A program made the position numbers and the translations under genes. Positions 44,881-53,525 of a stretch of 64,000 bases of DNA are shown here, one piece after another (position 1 is the stretch's first letter; each line of letters begins with the position of its first letter). A model generated the notes under the pieces. It ran no database searches, was not told where the DNA came from, and saw nothing but the letters and a program-made list of their open reading frames with translations. The DNA is from Bdellovibrio bacteriovorus. Lineage in GTDB: Bacteria > Bdellovibrionota > Bdellovibrionia > Bdellovibrionales > Bdellovibrionaceae. Location: contig NZ_CP020946.1 of the NCBI RefSeq assembly GCF_002208115.1, forward strand, positions 434,001 through 498,000. The letters run 5' to 3'.

Positions 44881-44991
44881 CTTGGCAGGGGCTTAGGCAA
44901 GCCAGACGCGAGTTCCGCAGCAGCACGTCCCAAAGGGACGGCGTCCGCGAGGACTGTCCGAAGCGGCTGGATTGACTAAGCCCCTGCCAAG
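44881..44991. repeat. Long palindromic element, copy 3 (inverted orientation)
   Basis: Arms 44881-44896 and 44976-44991 pair perfectly over 16 bases and continue on both sides with interruptions (out to about 44877/44995, inward through CAAGCCAG-type pairs). The apical hairpin is CGTCCC-AAA-GGGACG (44926-44940). Read on the minus strand the apex is TCCTCGCGGACGC (44953-44941) and TGCTGCTGCGG (44925-44915), the same module as copy 2 in opposite orientation. Arms share no similarity with copies 1 or 2. Confidence 0.78.
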
Positions 44992-45092
44992 GGCCGGGTC
45001 GTTTGCCGTCAGCGTTTTGGCGGTGGTGTTGGAAATTCTATGAAACTTTTTGCCCATCTGGAAATTATTTGCCAATGGACCTTTGAAAGAGG

Positions 45093-45108
45093 TGGCACCG
45101 TATGTGCA
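45093..45108 (+). promoter_or_regulatory. Sigma54 promoter of the flagellar operon
   Basis: TGGCAC at 45093-45098 carries the -24 GG (45094-45095); the -12 GC (45106-45107) follows after exactly 10 bases in GTGCA. This matches the sigma54 consensus TGGCAC-N5-TTGCA at all but one of the core bases. The transcript would start near 45119, leaving a short leader with SD AAGGGG before the GTG at 45144. Confidence 0.72.
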
Positions 45109-45143
45109 ATAGCAGAGCGAAGGGAAGAGAAGGGGTTCAAGGA

Positions 45144-47924
45144 GTGAACACTTTACGCAATTTGATCGTGGCAGGATGCCTGTTCTTTGGTCTAGCTTCA
45201 GCGCAAGCGGCGAAGGTCAATGGAATCATTAATTTTCAGGGCGACACTGTTCACATGGAACTGTCGGGCCAGCAAAATTGGGATTACGACGTCAAACGCC
45301 TTGATAAAAAAGGTCAGGTTGTCGTTGAAATGACGGTGCCGGCGTTGGATGAATCCACGATCGGTTCTCTTTCTTCATTTAAAAGTGATTTTGTGACGTC
45401 GGTGGCTGTGGACCGCAAGGGTCCGGATGGCAAGAACGTGATTCAGTTCACCCTTTCCGGTGAAGACATTGAGACATTTGATTACCTGACGGATCAGCCT
45501 TCTCGCCTGATCATGGATTTCTATGTGAATCCTTCCGCGAAACCTAAAAAAGACAGCAAAGCGGTTGCTAAAAAAGACACACAGATCCCGACCGAGCTGC
45601 CTGCTAAAGATTTGAAACCTGTAGCAAAAGCCAAAACAGACAAGAACCGCAAACCTGCGGCGGATACTTTGGCGATTGCGGATCAGGGTGTGGGCTTTGC
45701 CGCTAATGATTCGGTGAAATCCGGTATCTTTGATGGTGGCGATCCGGACTATTCCCGCTTCTCGGTTAAAGACTATGAGATCAAAGAAGAGGCGATGATC
45801 CGCGCCAAGGATAACTACTATATTCCGTTCCCGATGCTGGAAACCCCGGTCAGTTACTGGGAGAAAATGAAGATCACTCCGGCGATCTATCAGATTTCCC
45901 CGCAGTCCACGGAAGAAAACAAACAGGCTCGCTTGCTTTTGACGCTTTTTGAAAAGCAGCGTTATGGCGTTTATCTGAAAACGCAAGCTTGGTTCAAAGA
46001 CAAGTATCCAAAATCTGAATACAACGAAGTCATTGATTTCATGACTGCCGACGTTCACCTGGCCCTGTGGCAGGAAGAAGGCCGCATGAAGGATTATGAC
46101 GAGGCGATGCAGAAATATAAGGAAGCGGTCGCAAAGTATCCGCGCTCTCCTCTGGCGGAAAGAACGTCCGTGAAGACAGGCTTTTTGGCTTTGGAAAAAG
46201 GCGATGCGCTGAATTCCCTGCGTTTGTTCCAGGAACACATCGACAATAAAAAATTCTCTGGCAAAGAATCCGTTTCAAAAGACCTGGCTCGTCTGGGCAT
46301 GGGTTTGGCTTTCATGAAGCTGAACAAATGGACTGATGCGATTGCCCAGTTTGATCAGGTTGAAAAAGAAGCGACCAACCGCGATTTGAAAGTGGAAGCA
46401 GCTTACCGTCGTGGAGACGTTTGGGTGCGTGGCAAGAACTATGCAAAAGCGGTTGATGAATATCAGAAAGCTTTGAAGAAGTATCCAGAGGGGCAGGGTT
46501 CTTACCCGAATGCCTTCTTCAATCAGGCGGAATCTTTGTTCATGATGAACAAGTACCCGCAAAGTCTGGACACTTATCGTGAATTTGTGAAGAAATTCCC
46601 AAGCAGCAATCACTCGGCCTTTGCGATGACCCGCATGGGTGAATTGCTTGAAATCTTCGGTGCCGACAAGTCCCGCGTGATGGGGGCTTATCTGGAAACT
46701 TACTTCCGCTATGGTGAAACTCCGAATGCGGTGATTGCGCGTTTGCGTCTGTTGAGTGCGCGCATGAAGGGCATGAAGCCGAAGGAAGTGAACCATGCGG
46801 TTGAAGAAATCATGTCTTTGGCTAAAAAAATTGACCTTCCGAACATCGAGCAGTTTGCAACTGTGATGGTCGCGGATGGTTACACTCACCGTGGGGAACA
46901 CCAAAAAGCGGTGGATCTGCTTTCCAAATACTATAAAGAACATCCAACATCTGTGGATGTTCCGTTGCTGACCAACCGTATTGTTTCCAACATCAACGAC
47001 AAGCTGGAATCCGAAGTCAATGAAGGCAACTTCATCAAGGCTTTGAAGACCCACAGTCAATATGCTGACAACTGGCTGAAAAATTCAAAGCGTCTGGATA
47101 CAAAATATAATGTCGGTCGTGCCTTTGAAATGGCCGGCGTTCCGGTTGAAGCGGAAAGATACTACAAAGATGTTTTGAATCGTATCTATGCGATTCGTGG
47201 CACCGCGGAAGCCAAAGAAATCCAGGTGAAAGAGCAGATTCCTTCTGAAGACGAGCTGAACCTGCGTCTTTCCAACGTGTTCACTCAAGAACAAAAATAC
47301 AACCAGGCCTATGACTATCTGAAAAACATCAAAGCTCCTGAAAAGATGGATGAAAAAGCCCAGATTGAACGCGTGAACATCGCGGTTCGTCTGCTGGAAA
47401 AACGTGGTGATAATGACTCTGCGGTTCGTTACCTGGGAGAATTGCTGCGCACCTGGAAAGGCCAGCCTCAACTGGTGGCAGAACCTTACTTGAAACTTGC
47501 AGAGCTTCAGGTGAAACAAAGCAAGCCGGATGAAGCCATCCAGTCTTTGGAAATGATCGACAAATTGCAAAGTGATTCGGGCAAGATTTCCCCGGTTATC
47601 CACGCCAAAGCGCTGGAAATGATGGGTGATATCTATCTGGATAAAAAGCAGCAGGATCTGGCGACAGGTTCCTATGAAAAGCTGCTGGAAAAATACGAAG
47701 ACAATCGTCCTCTGTCCTCTATCCGCTACAAGCTGGGGCAGATCTACTTCAAAGCAGGTGAGATCCAGAAGGCGGCTGAGGTTTGGAATGACTTCAAAGG
47801 TGACAAGAGCGGGTTCTGGAAGAATCTGGCTCAGGAGCAGTTGAAGAATTCAGAATGGCGCGACGGTTACAAGAAATATATCAAAAGAATTCCAGCTATG
47901 TCTGAGAACGAGCAAGGCCAATAG
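45144..47924 (+). CDS. AMIN- and TPR-domain periplasmic protein heading the flagellar operon
   Basis: A 926-residue exported protein from GTG 45144, which has AAGGGG eight bases upstream; earlier ATGs are open but less well placed. Signal peptide ends ASAQA near residue 22. Residues 25-120 resemble an AMIN domain (VNGIINFQGDTVHMELSGQ.. to SRLIMDFYV), which targets peptidoglycan. A Lys/Pro-rich linker follows, then many TPR-like helical pairs (DYDEAMQKYKEAVAKYPRS, NYAKAVDEYQKALKKYPEG, HQKAVDLLSKYYKEHPTS, DLATGSYEKLLEKYEDN). Its position suggests a role in building or anchoring the flagellar motor in the envelope. Confidence 0.85.
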   Translation: MNTLRNLIVAGCLFFGLASAQAAKVNGIINFQGDTVHMELSGQQNWDYDVKRLDKKGQVVVEMTVPALDESTIGSLSSFKSDFVTSVAVDRKGPDGKNVIQFTLSGEDIETFDYLTDQPSRLIMDFYVNPSAKPKKDSKAVAKKDTQIPTELPAKDLKPVAKAKTDKNRKPAADTLAIADQGVGFAANDSVKSGIFDGGDPDYSRFSVKDYEIKEEAMIRAKDNYYIPFPMLETPVSYWEKMKITPAIYQISPQSTEENKQARLLLTLFEKQRYGVYLKTQAWFKDKYPKSEYNEVIDFMTADVHLALWQEEGRMKDYDEAMQKYKEAVAKYPRSPLAERTSVKTGFLALEKGDALNSLRLFQEHIDNKKFSGKESVSKDLARLGMGLAFMKLNKWTDAIAQFDQVEKEATNRDLKVEAAYRRGDVWVRGKNYAKAVDEYQKALKKYPEGQGSYPNAFFNQAESLFMMNKYPQSLDTYREFVKKFPSSNHSAFAMTRMGELLEIFGADKSRVMGAYLETYFRYGETPNAVIARLRLLSARMKGMKPKEVNHAVEEIMSLAKKIDLPNIEQFATVMVADGYTHRGEHQKAVDLLSKYYKEHPTSVDVPLLTNRIVSNINDKLESEVNEGNFIKALKTHSQYADNWLKNSKRLDTKYNVGRAFEMAGVPVEAERYYKDVLNRIYAIRGTAEAKEIQVKEQIPSEDELNLRLSNVFTQEQKYNQAYDYLKNIKAPEKMDEKAQIERVNIAVRLLEKRGDNDSAVRYLGELLRTWKGQPQLVAEPYLKLAELQVKQSKPDEAIQSLEMIDKLQSDSGKISPVIHAKALEMMGDIYLDKKQQDLATGSYEKLLEKYEDNRPLSSIRYKLGQIYFKAGEIQKAAEVWNDFKGDKSGFWKNLAQEQLKNSEWRDGYKKYIKRIPAMSENEQGQ

Positions 47925-47932
47925 GAGTTTGG

Positions 47933-48775
47933 ATGTCGTACTTTGATTTTGATGCTCTACACATCGAAGATAGAAGAATGCACGAAGTGAAACAACTGAG
48001 TTTGCAGTTGGCTTCAACGCAGGCAAGTTTGCTTCTGGTGGGTGAAGCCGGTGTGGGTAAAACAAGTCTGGCTCGTTACATTTACACAAAAAGCCGTTCA
48101 GCACGTCTGTACTGCCTGGATTGTAAAAACGCCGGTGGATTTGATTTCTCCCGCGTGGATGGCGGTACTTTGCTGATTGAGGATCTGGATTGTGCTTCCG
48201 TGGCGTTGCAAAATGACCTGATGAAGCTGGTGGAAAGAACCGACGGCACTCGTCCTCGCTTCATTTCGACTTCCCGCCGCGATCTGCGCGCTTTGGTGAA
48301 GCAGGAGCAGTTCCGTCAGGATCTTTTCTATAAGCTGGCGGTTGTGCATCTGGAAATTCCGCGTCTGGAAGACCGTCGTCAGGATTTCCAGAATATTGTG
48401 AACTTTATTCTGGAAGTTTCCCAGATCATGCACGGCAAGTCGGGCTTGCGTTTGACGGCCGAGGGCTATGAGCGCCTGAATAGCTGGAACTGGCCGGGGA
48501 ACATTCGTGAGCTTGAAAATGTGCTGGAAAGAGCCGTGGTTCTTGCAAAATCTTCACTGATTGGGCCTGAATCCATTCAGTTTGAGGCTGTGGTTGAGGA
48601 TATGGACCTGGATTTTGCACCGGGCATGTCCCTTTCTGAGGTCGAGAAGCGTCTCATTATTCAGACCCTGGAGCTGACTGCCCAGAACCGCACCCGTGCG
48701 GCGCAAATGCTTGGAATCAGTATTCGTACATTGAGAAACAAACTTAATGAATATAAGGAAGCAGGTGTTTTATGA
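47933..48775 (+). CDS. Sigma54-activator-type AAA+ protein lacking GAFTGA
   Basis: A 280-residue AAA+ protein with no receiver domain. Walker A is GEAGVGKT (37-44), Walker B GGTLLIEDLD (about 77-86), arginine-finger region FRQDLFYKLAVV, and NWPGNIRELENVLERAVVL in the C-terminal subdomain. A Fis-like helix-turn-helix ends it (NRTRAAQMLGISIRTLRNKLNEY). Between Walker A and B only about 30 residues remain, and the GAFTGA loop that contacts sigma54 is absent, as in TyrR-like members. It cannot be a normal sigma54 activator. It overlaps flgB as ATGA, so it is made with the rod proteins. Confidence 0.88.
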   Translation: MSYFDFDALHIEDRRMHEVKQLSLQLASTQASLLLVGEAGVGKTSLARYIYTKSRSARLYCLDCKNAGGFDFSRVDGGTLLIEDLDCASVALQNDLMKLVERTDGTRPRFISTSRRDLRALVKQEQFRQDLFYKLAVVHLEIPRLEDRRQDFQNIVNFILEVSQIMHGKSGLRLTAEGYERLNSWNWPGNIRELENVLERAVVLAKSSLIGPESIQFEAVVEDMDLDFAPGMSLSEVEKRLIIQTLELTAQNRTRAAQMLGISIRTLRNKLNEYKEAGVL

Positions 48776-49182
48776 GTAGTATCTTCGATAAAACAACCAA
48801 CGCTCTGGCGACCTCACTGAGCATGAGGCAGCTCCGTCACAATGTGACATCCTCCAATATCGCCAATGCCGAGACTCCGGGGTACCACGCCAAGAAAATG
48901 GATTTCGAAGGCGCTTTGCAAAGAGCCCTGGATCTGGATGGCGCGAACTCTTTGAGCACGAGCAATCCCGAACACTTCGCGGTGGGCGGAATCTCTGTGA
49001 ACAAAACCCGCCCGGACATTTACGATGATCCGGAAGGCGCCGTGAACAACGACGGAAACACCGTCGATGTGGAAAAAGAAATGTCGGCGTTGTCAGAGAA
49101 CGCGATCATGTACAAAGCGGCTCTGCAACTGATCAACAAAAAAATGGCGGCACTGAAATATGCCGCAACCGAAGGGCGGTAA
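48772..49182 (+). CDS. flgB: Flagellar basal-body rod protein FlgB
   Basis: Proximal rod component of 136 residues. The N-terminal motif NVTSSNIANAETPGYHAKKMDFE is the family signature of rod/hook proteins, and the C-terminal helix (MSALSENAIMYKAALQLINKKMAALKYA) is typical of FlgB. Exported by the flagellar type III system. The start overlaps the AAA+ gene by four bases. Confidence 0.95.
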   Translation: MSSIFDKTTNALATSLSMRQLRHNVTSSNIANAETPGYHAKKMDFEGALQRALDLDGANSLSTSNPEHFAVGGISVNKTRPDIYDDPEGAVNNDGNTVDVEKEMSALSENAIMYKAALQLINKKMAALKYAATEGR

Positions 49183-49185
49183 TAG

Positions 49186-49629
49186 ATGGCTGATTTTTTG
49201 ACGGGGATGAGAATCAGCAGCAGTGGTATGGCGGCGCAAAGAATGCGCATGAATACCATTGCCAGCAATATTGCCAACATTAACACGACCCAGACCCCTG
49301 AAGGTGGTCCGTATCGCCGTAAGGACGTGGTTTTCGAGGCGATGCCCGACGCCAAGAACTTTGGCGAGATTATTACATCGACCGATCCGGCGGGAAGCTT
49401 CCAGCGGGTCCAGGTGACAGATGTGGTTTCGGATCGCAAGGCGCCGTTGCTCAAGTATGAGCCGGACCATCCTGATGCAAATGCAGATGGATACGTGGCT
49501 TATCCGAACATCAATTTGATGGAAGAAATGACCAATATGATACAGGCGTCGCGTTCTTACGAGGCGAACGTGACAGCGGTTCAGGCGTCCAAGGATATGG
49601 CCCTTTCCGCGCTGGAGATAGGCAGGTAA
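49186..49629 (+). CDS. flgC: Flagellar basal-body rod protein FlgC
   Basis: Rod protein of 147 residues. N-terminus shows MRISSSGMAAQRMRMNTIASNIANINTTQTPEGGPYRRKDV, with the GGPYRRKDVVFE stretch characteristic of FlgC. The C-terminus NLMEEMTNMIQASRSYEANVTAVQASKDMALSALEIGR is the conserved helical end. It follows flgB by three bases and is followed by an 80-bp gap before fliE. Confidence 0.96.
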   Translation: MADFLTGMRISSSGMAAQRMRMNTIASNIANINTTQTPEGGPYRRKDVVFEAMPDAKNFGEIITSTDPAGSFQRVQVTDVVSDRKAPLLKYEPDHPDANADGYVAYPNINLMEEMTNMIQASRSYEANVTAVQASKDMALSALEIGR

Positions 49630-49709
49630 TTCCTTCCTAGACCCCGGCAAAAATTAAGGACTTTTTTACGCAAGTTTAATACAATTTTCTAAGAGGAGAA
49701 GGTGAAGCC

Positions 49710-50045
49710 ATGGAGGGTTTTACTGTATCAAATGCAAACAGGTTTCTCGATAATGGAATCGTTCGTGATTCCAAGTCACTAAGTATCGAGAACACCCCTT
49801 CAGCTAGTTCGACATCCGGTACGGGCAAGAGCTTCGCCGACACCCTGAAAGACGCCGTAGGCAGCGTGAATGAAATGCAGAAGGCTTCAGACAAAGCCAT
49901 GCAGAATCTCGCGACTGGCAAAACGGACAACGTGGCCGATGTGATGATCGCCGCGGAAAAAGCAGACATCGCCCTGAAGGTGATGGTGCAAGTGCGCAAC
50001 AAGATTATTGATGCGTACCAAGAAGTTATGAAGATGCAGGTTTAG
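49710..50045 (+). CDS. fliE: Flagellar hook-basal body protein FliE
   Basis: Links the MS ring to the rod. 111 residues; the conserved C-terminal part is recognisable as SFADTLKDAVGSVNEMQKASDKAMQNLATGKTDNVADVMIAAEKADIALKVMVQVRNKIIDAYQEVMKMQV. An SD AAGAGGAGAAGG precedes the ATG. The preceding 80 bases contain an A/T-rich stretch, in which TTTAATACAAT could be an internal promoter. Confidence 0.95.
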   Translation: MEGFTVSNANRFLDNGIVRDSKSLSIENTPSASSTSGTGKSFADTLKDAVGSVNEMQKASDKAMQNLATGKTDNVADVMIAAEKADIALKVMVQVRNKIIDAYQEVMKMQV

Positions 50046-50069
50046 TTTCCTTAGGCTGGAGGGGTTTCC

Positions 50070-51719
50070 TTGAATAAGATTTTTGGTGGATTGGTTGTCC
50101 AGTTTCGCGAGTTCTTCAAAAACCTGGGTCCGACCAAAAGACTTTCAGTAATTGCGGTTACTGTAATTGCGGCGGTGGCACTTTTCACGATGCTGTTTAT
50201 GGCTTCAGGAAAAGACTATGTGCCATTGTTCACAAACATTCCGACGGAGCAGGTTTCCACAATCGTGGGAAAACTGAACGAAAAGAATGTGCCGTTCCAG
50301 TTGCGTGATGGCGGTAAAACAATCGCCATTCCAAAAGAACTGCTGCACTCAACCCAGATGACATTGATGTCCGAGATCGGTTCCCCAAAAATGGGTTCCA
50401 TCGGTCTTGAGATCTTCGACAAGCAGGATTTCGGTATGAACTCCTACGCTCAGAAGATCAACTATCAGCGTGCCCTTCAGGGTGAGCTGATGCGTGCGAT
50501 CAACACGCTGACCGCCGTAAAACAATCCAAAGTGATTCTGGCATTGCCAAATAAAAAGACTTTCCTTGAAGAGGGCGGTCAGGCGTCTGCGTCTGTCGTG
50601 GTGGAATTGCACCAGGGGAAAGAACTGGCTCCGGAGCAAGTGCGTGGTATCCGTTACCTGGTGGCGAACTCTGTTGAGGGTATGGACGCCGACAAAGTCA
50701 CAGTTCTGGATGAGCGTGGTAAAGTTCTGACCCGCGTGGCGGACGGTACAACCGGTGGTTCCAATGAACTGCTGGATCTGAAAGCGAAAATTGAAGGCGA
50801 CCTGGAAGACCGCATCGAGGACATCCTGTCCAAAGTGGTGGGTCATGCCAAGGTGGTGGCGAAAGTGGATGCCACTTTGAATCACCGTGTGATTTCTTCT
50901 GTGGAAGAATCCGTGGATCCGGATAAAACAGCGATCCGTTCCCAGCAGTCTGAAGAGGAATCTTTGGACGGCTCCCGTACCAATCCAGCCGGTGTGCCGG
51001 GCTCCCGTTCCAATCTGCCGGGTGCCGAGGACCAGGGGACTGTGGGCTTCCGTCAGGATGTTAAAAAAGAAATCAAGACAACCAACTATGACGTGCCAAA
51101 AACCGTGCGCAACATCCGTGAATCCGCCGGGAATCTGGAGCGCGTGAGTGTGGCGGTCGTTGTTGACGGTATGATGACCACAACCACCAAGGCCGACGGC
51201 ACAACTGAAACAACCTGGAAACCGCGCTCTGCCGAAGAGCTGCGCAAGTACGAGGACCTGGTTAAAAACGCGATTGGTTTCAACACCGCCCGCGGTGACA
51301 GTGTTAAAATTGAAAATATCCAGTTCCAGCCGGAAGACTTCTCTGAAGCAGAAAAGATTCTGACGACGCTGGAAAGAAAAAAGCTGATCCACGCGTTGTT
51401 CAAGTGGGCATTGCTGGGCTTCAGCTTGGCGCTGTTCTTCTTCATCGTGGTTCGCCCGTTCATGCAGTGGATCACCGACAGCTTCCAGGATTCTGTTGAG
51501 GAAATGCTTCCTCGCACGATCGAAGAGCTGGAAGAGCTGCAGTCTGTGGATAACACCCTGCCGGGCATGTCCACCGCGTTGCCGGTCCTTCAGGAATCAA
51601 TTGATCCTGAGAAGGCCGAATCTGAATTGCTGAAAGACCGTATCCTGTCATCAATGAGTCGTGACGAGGAAAAAGCAGCCAACGCCTTTGGTATGTGGCT
51701 GGTTAGGAAGGATGGCTAA
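50070..51719 (+). CDS. fliF: Flagellar MS-ring protein FliF
   Basis: Builds the membrane-embedded MS ring. 549 residues from a TTG start at 50070, supported by the strong SD GGCTGGAGGGG; no ATG is better placed. Two transmembrane segments (about 28-48 and 455-475) flank a periplasmic region containing VPLFTNIPTEQVSTIVGKLNEKNVPFQLRDGGKTI and YQRALQGELMRAINTLTAVKQSKVILALPN. The C-terminal cytoplasmic part binds FliG. TAATG overlap with fliG. Confidence 0.97.
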   Translation: MNKIFGGLVVQFREFFKNLGPTKRLSVIAVTVIAAVALFTMLFMASGKDYVPLFTNIPTEQVSTIVGKLNEKNVPFQLRDGGKTIAIPKELLHSTQMTLMSEIGSPKMGSIGLEIFDKQDFGMNSYAQKINYQRALQGELMRAINTLTAVKQSKVILALPNKKTFLEEGGQASASVVVELHQGKELAPEQVRGIRYLVANSVEGMDADKVTVLDERGKVLTRVADGTTGGSNELLDLKAKIEGDLEDRIEDILSKVVGHAKVVAKVDATLNHRVISSVEESVDPDKTAIRSQQSEEESLDGSRTNPAGVPGSRSNLPGAEDQGTVGFRQDVKKEIKTTNYDVPKTVRNIRESAGNLERVSVAVVVDGMMTTTTKADGTTETTWKPRSAEELRKYEDLVKNAIGFNTARGDSVKIENIQFQPEDFSEAEKILTTLERKKLIHALFKWALLGFSLALFFFIVVRPFMQWITDSFQDSVEEMLPRTIEELEELQSVDNTLPGMSTALPVLQESIDPEKAESELLKDRILSSMSRDEEKAANAFGMWLVRKDG

Positions 51720-52753
51720 TGAAACTTCATAAGTCAGATAATATTGAGTATGAAAATCTCAAGGGCTTCGACAAGGCCGCAATCCTGATCAACTACCTTG
51801 GCAAGGACGCGGTGAAGGTTCTGCTTCGCCGTATGGACGACTCCGACATCCGCAAGCTTATTAACCAAATGAGCAAATTGCGCGTGGTGCCGGTTCATGT
51901 GACCAAACGTGTACTGGAAGAGTACTACGAAATGATCTCTGAGACGGAAGACTACATTTTCTCTGAAAATATCTCTGCCAAGGACACCATCGTGGACGCC
52001 CTTGGTGAGGAAAGAGCCCGTGGTATCCTGGGGGGCTTGAACATCACTTCCGGTGGTTCCCGTTCTTTGGAATCCCTGGAGATGGTCGACGCGAAATCTT
52101 TGGCGACCTTCCTGGTGAATGAGCACCCGCAGACCGTAGCCGTGATCCTGGCGCATCTTGAGCCCGAGAAAAAAGGCGAGGTTCTGAAACGTCTTCCTGA
52201 AGCCCTGCAGGCCGAAGTGGTTCTGCGTATGGCGAATCTGGAGCACGTCGATCCTGAATTGATTGCTGAAATTGACCGTGTATTGAAGAACCAGTTGTCC
52301 AATACGGCGACTGTCGAGCAGGCGGCCTTGGGTGGCGTACATCCGGTGGCGGAAATGCTCAACGTCATGGACAAGAACACGGAAACCGCGATCATGTCCC
52401 GCCTGGAGGAAAAAGATCCTCTGCTGGCGGAAGAGATCCGCAAGCTGATGTTCGTCTTCGACGACATCGTGAAAATCGACGACCGTGGTATCCAGTCCCT
52501 TCTCAAGGAAGTGGCGAACGAAAAACTTCTGCTGGCGCTCAAAACATCCAGCGAAGAGATTCGTACGAAGATCTTCAAGAACATCTCTGCCCGTGCGGCC
52601 GAGATGCTGCGTGAGGATCTGTCGAACATGGGTCCATCCCGTCTGTCCGACGTCGAGTCGGCTCAGCAGGAGATCGTGAACGTGGCACGCCGTCTGGAAG
52701 CCGAAGGAAAAATCCTGATCGCAAGAGGTGGTTCAGAAGATGCAATGGTCTAA
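51719..52753 (+). CDS. fliG: Flagellar motor switch protein FliG
   Basis: Cytoplasmic C-ring protein of 344 residues that binds FliF, FliM and the stator. Sequence is typical: LKGFDKAAILINYLGKDAVKVLLRRMDD at the N-terminus, the middle domain with EHPQTVAVILAHLEPEKKGEVLKRLPE, and C-terminal LLAEEIRKLMFVFDDIVKIDDRGIQSLLKEV. The charged torque helix lies in that last segment. Overlaps fliF by one base and fliH by 14. Confidence 0.97.
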   Translation: MKLHKSDNIEYENLKGFDKAAILINYLGKDAVKVLLRRMDDSDIRKLINQMSKLRVVPVHVTKRVLEEYYEMISETEDYIFSENISAKDTIVDALGEERARGILGGLNITSGGSRSLESLEMVDAKSLATFLVNEHPQTVAVILAHLEPEKKGEVLKRLPEALQAEVVLRMANLEHVDPELIAEIDRVLKNQLSNTATVEQAALGGVHPVAEMLNVMDKNTETAIMSRLEEKDPLLAEEIRKLMFVFDDIVKIDDRGIQSLLKEVANEKLLLALKTSSEEIRTKIFKNISARAAEMLREDLSNMGPSRLSDVESAQQEIVNVARRLEAEGKILIARGGSEDAMV

Positions 52754-53525
52754 TCGCGCCTCCAAGTCCGTTCTGTCCAAGGAAGTGGCTGAAAAGACAG
52801 TTCTCGAGTTCGTTCCCATGCGTTTTGATCTGGGGACTCCCGAGCAGGCCATGAACTATCTGGCAGAAAAGAAAAAGGGCTCTGACTTCCGCATGAACGA
52901 TGCCGTGCGTGTGCAAACGGGTATCGATCAGGTGGAAAAAGGCAACGACGAGGAAAAAGTCGAAGTCGCCGCTTTGGAAAAACTGAAAGAGATCCAGGAA
53001 GGCGCCTATCAGGAAGCCTATCGCCTGGGTCTGGAAGAGGGCCGTAAAGAAGCCTTCGAGCAGGTTTCTGCGGATATCGCCGAGCGTATGGCCGGTTTGG
53101 ACACCCTGCTTTTGACTATCAAAGAACTTAAAAAAGAAATGTCCGGATTCAATGAGGCCCATCTGCTGAAGCTGATGTTCCAGATGGCCTCCCGTCTGGC
53201 CAAAACCGAGCTTCAGAGCAATAACGACGCGATGGTGGGAATTCTGCGCGACGCGGTTGGTTTGGCTCAGGACGAAGAAGAAATCACCGTTCACGTGTCC
53301 CAGGCTCAGTTCGACTTCCTGGAAGAACTGAAATCCGAAACCGGCCGTGAATTTGAATTCATCAAAAAAATCAAATTTGAACCCAACGCCGAAGTTGCTG
53401 ATGGCGGCTGCATCGTTGAAACCAACTATGGTGAAGTCGATGCGCGCATTGAGCAGCGTGTGGAGCAGTTGTGGTCTGTTCTTTCTGAAAACATGCCCAA
53501 AGTTAAAGACAGGATTGCCGGTTAA
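52740..53525 (+). CDS. fliH: Flagellar assembly protein FliH
   Basis: Regulates the FliI export ATPase. 261 residues, with a helical E/K-rich middle (EGAYQEAYRLGLEEGRKEAFEQVSADIAE, the Gx3G-like repeat region), and a C-terminal domain with VADGGCIVETNYGEVDARIEQRVEQLW, the conserved FliH/YscL end. ATG 52740 is chosen over GTG 52728 because AGAGGTGG lies eight bases before it. Overlaps fliG by 14 bases, and ends TAATG on fliI. Confidence 0.92.
   Translation: MQWSNRASKSVLSKEVAEKTVLEFVPMRFDLGTPEQAMNYLAEKKKGSDFRMNDAVRVQTGIDQVEKGNDEEKVEVAALEKLKEIQEGAYQEAYRLGLEEGRKEAFEQVSADIAERMAGLDTLLLTIKELKKEMSGFNEAHLLKLMFQMASRLAKTELQSNNDAMVGILRDAVGLAQDEEEITVHVSQAQFDFLEELKSETGREFEFIKKIKFEPNAEVADGGCIVETNYGEVDARIEQRVEQLWSVLSENMPKVKDRIAG

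Noticed and set aside
44893-45075. A 60-residue minus-strand frame across palindrome copy 3
   Set aside because: Its sequence is produced by the palindrome itself and has no SD or family.
45375-47060. Two long antisense frames within the AMIN-TPR gene
   Set aside because: The plus-strand gene has a signal peptide, repeats and an SD; the antisense frames have neither domain nor start signal.
50349-51392. A 347-residue open frame antisense to fliF
   Set aside because: Opposite the well-supported fliF and lacking any start signal or family motif.
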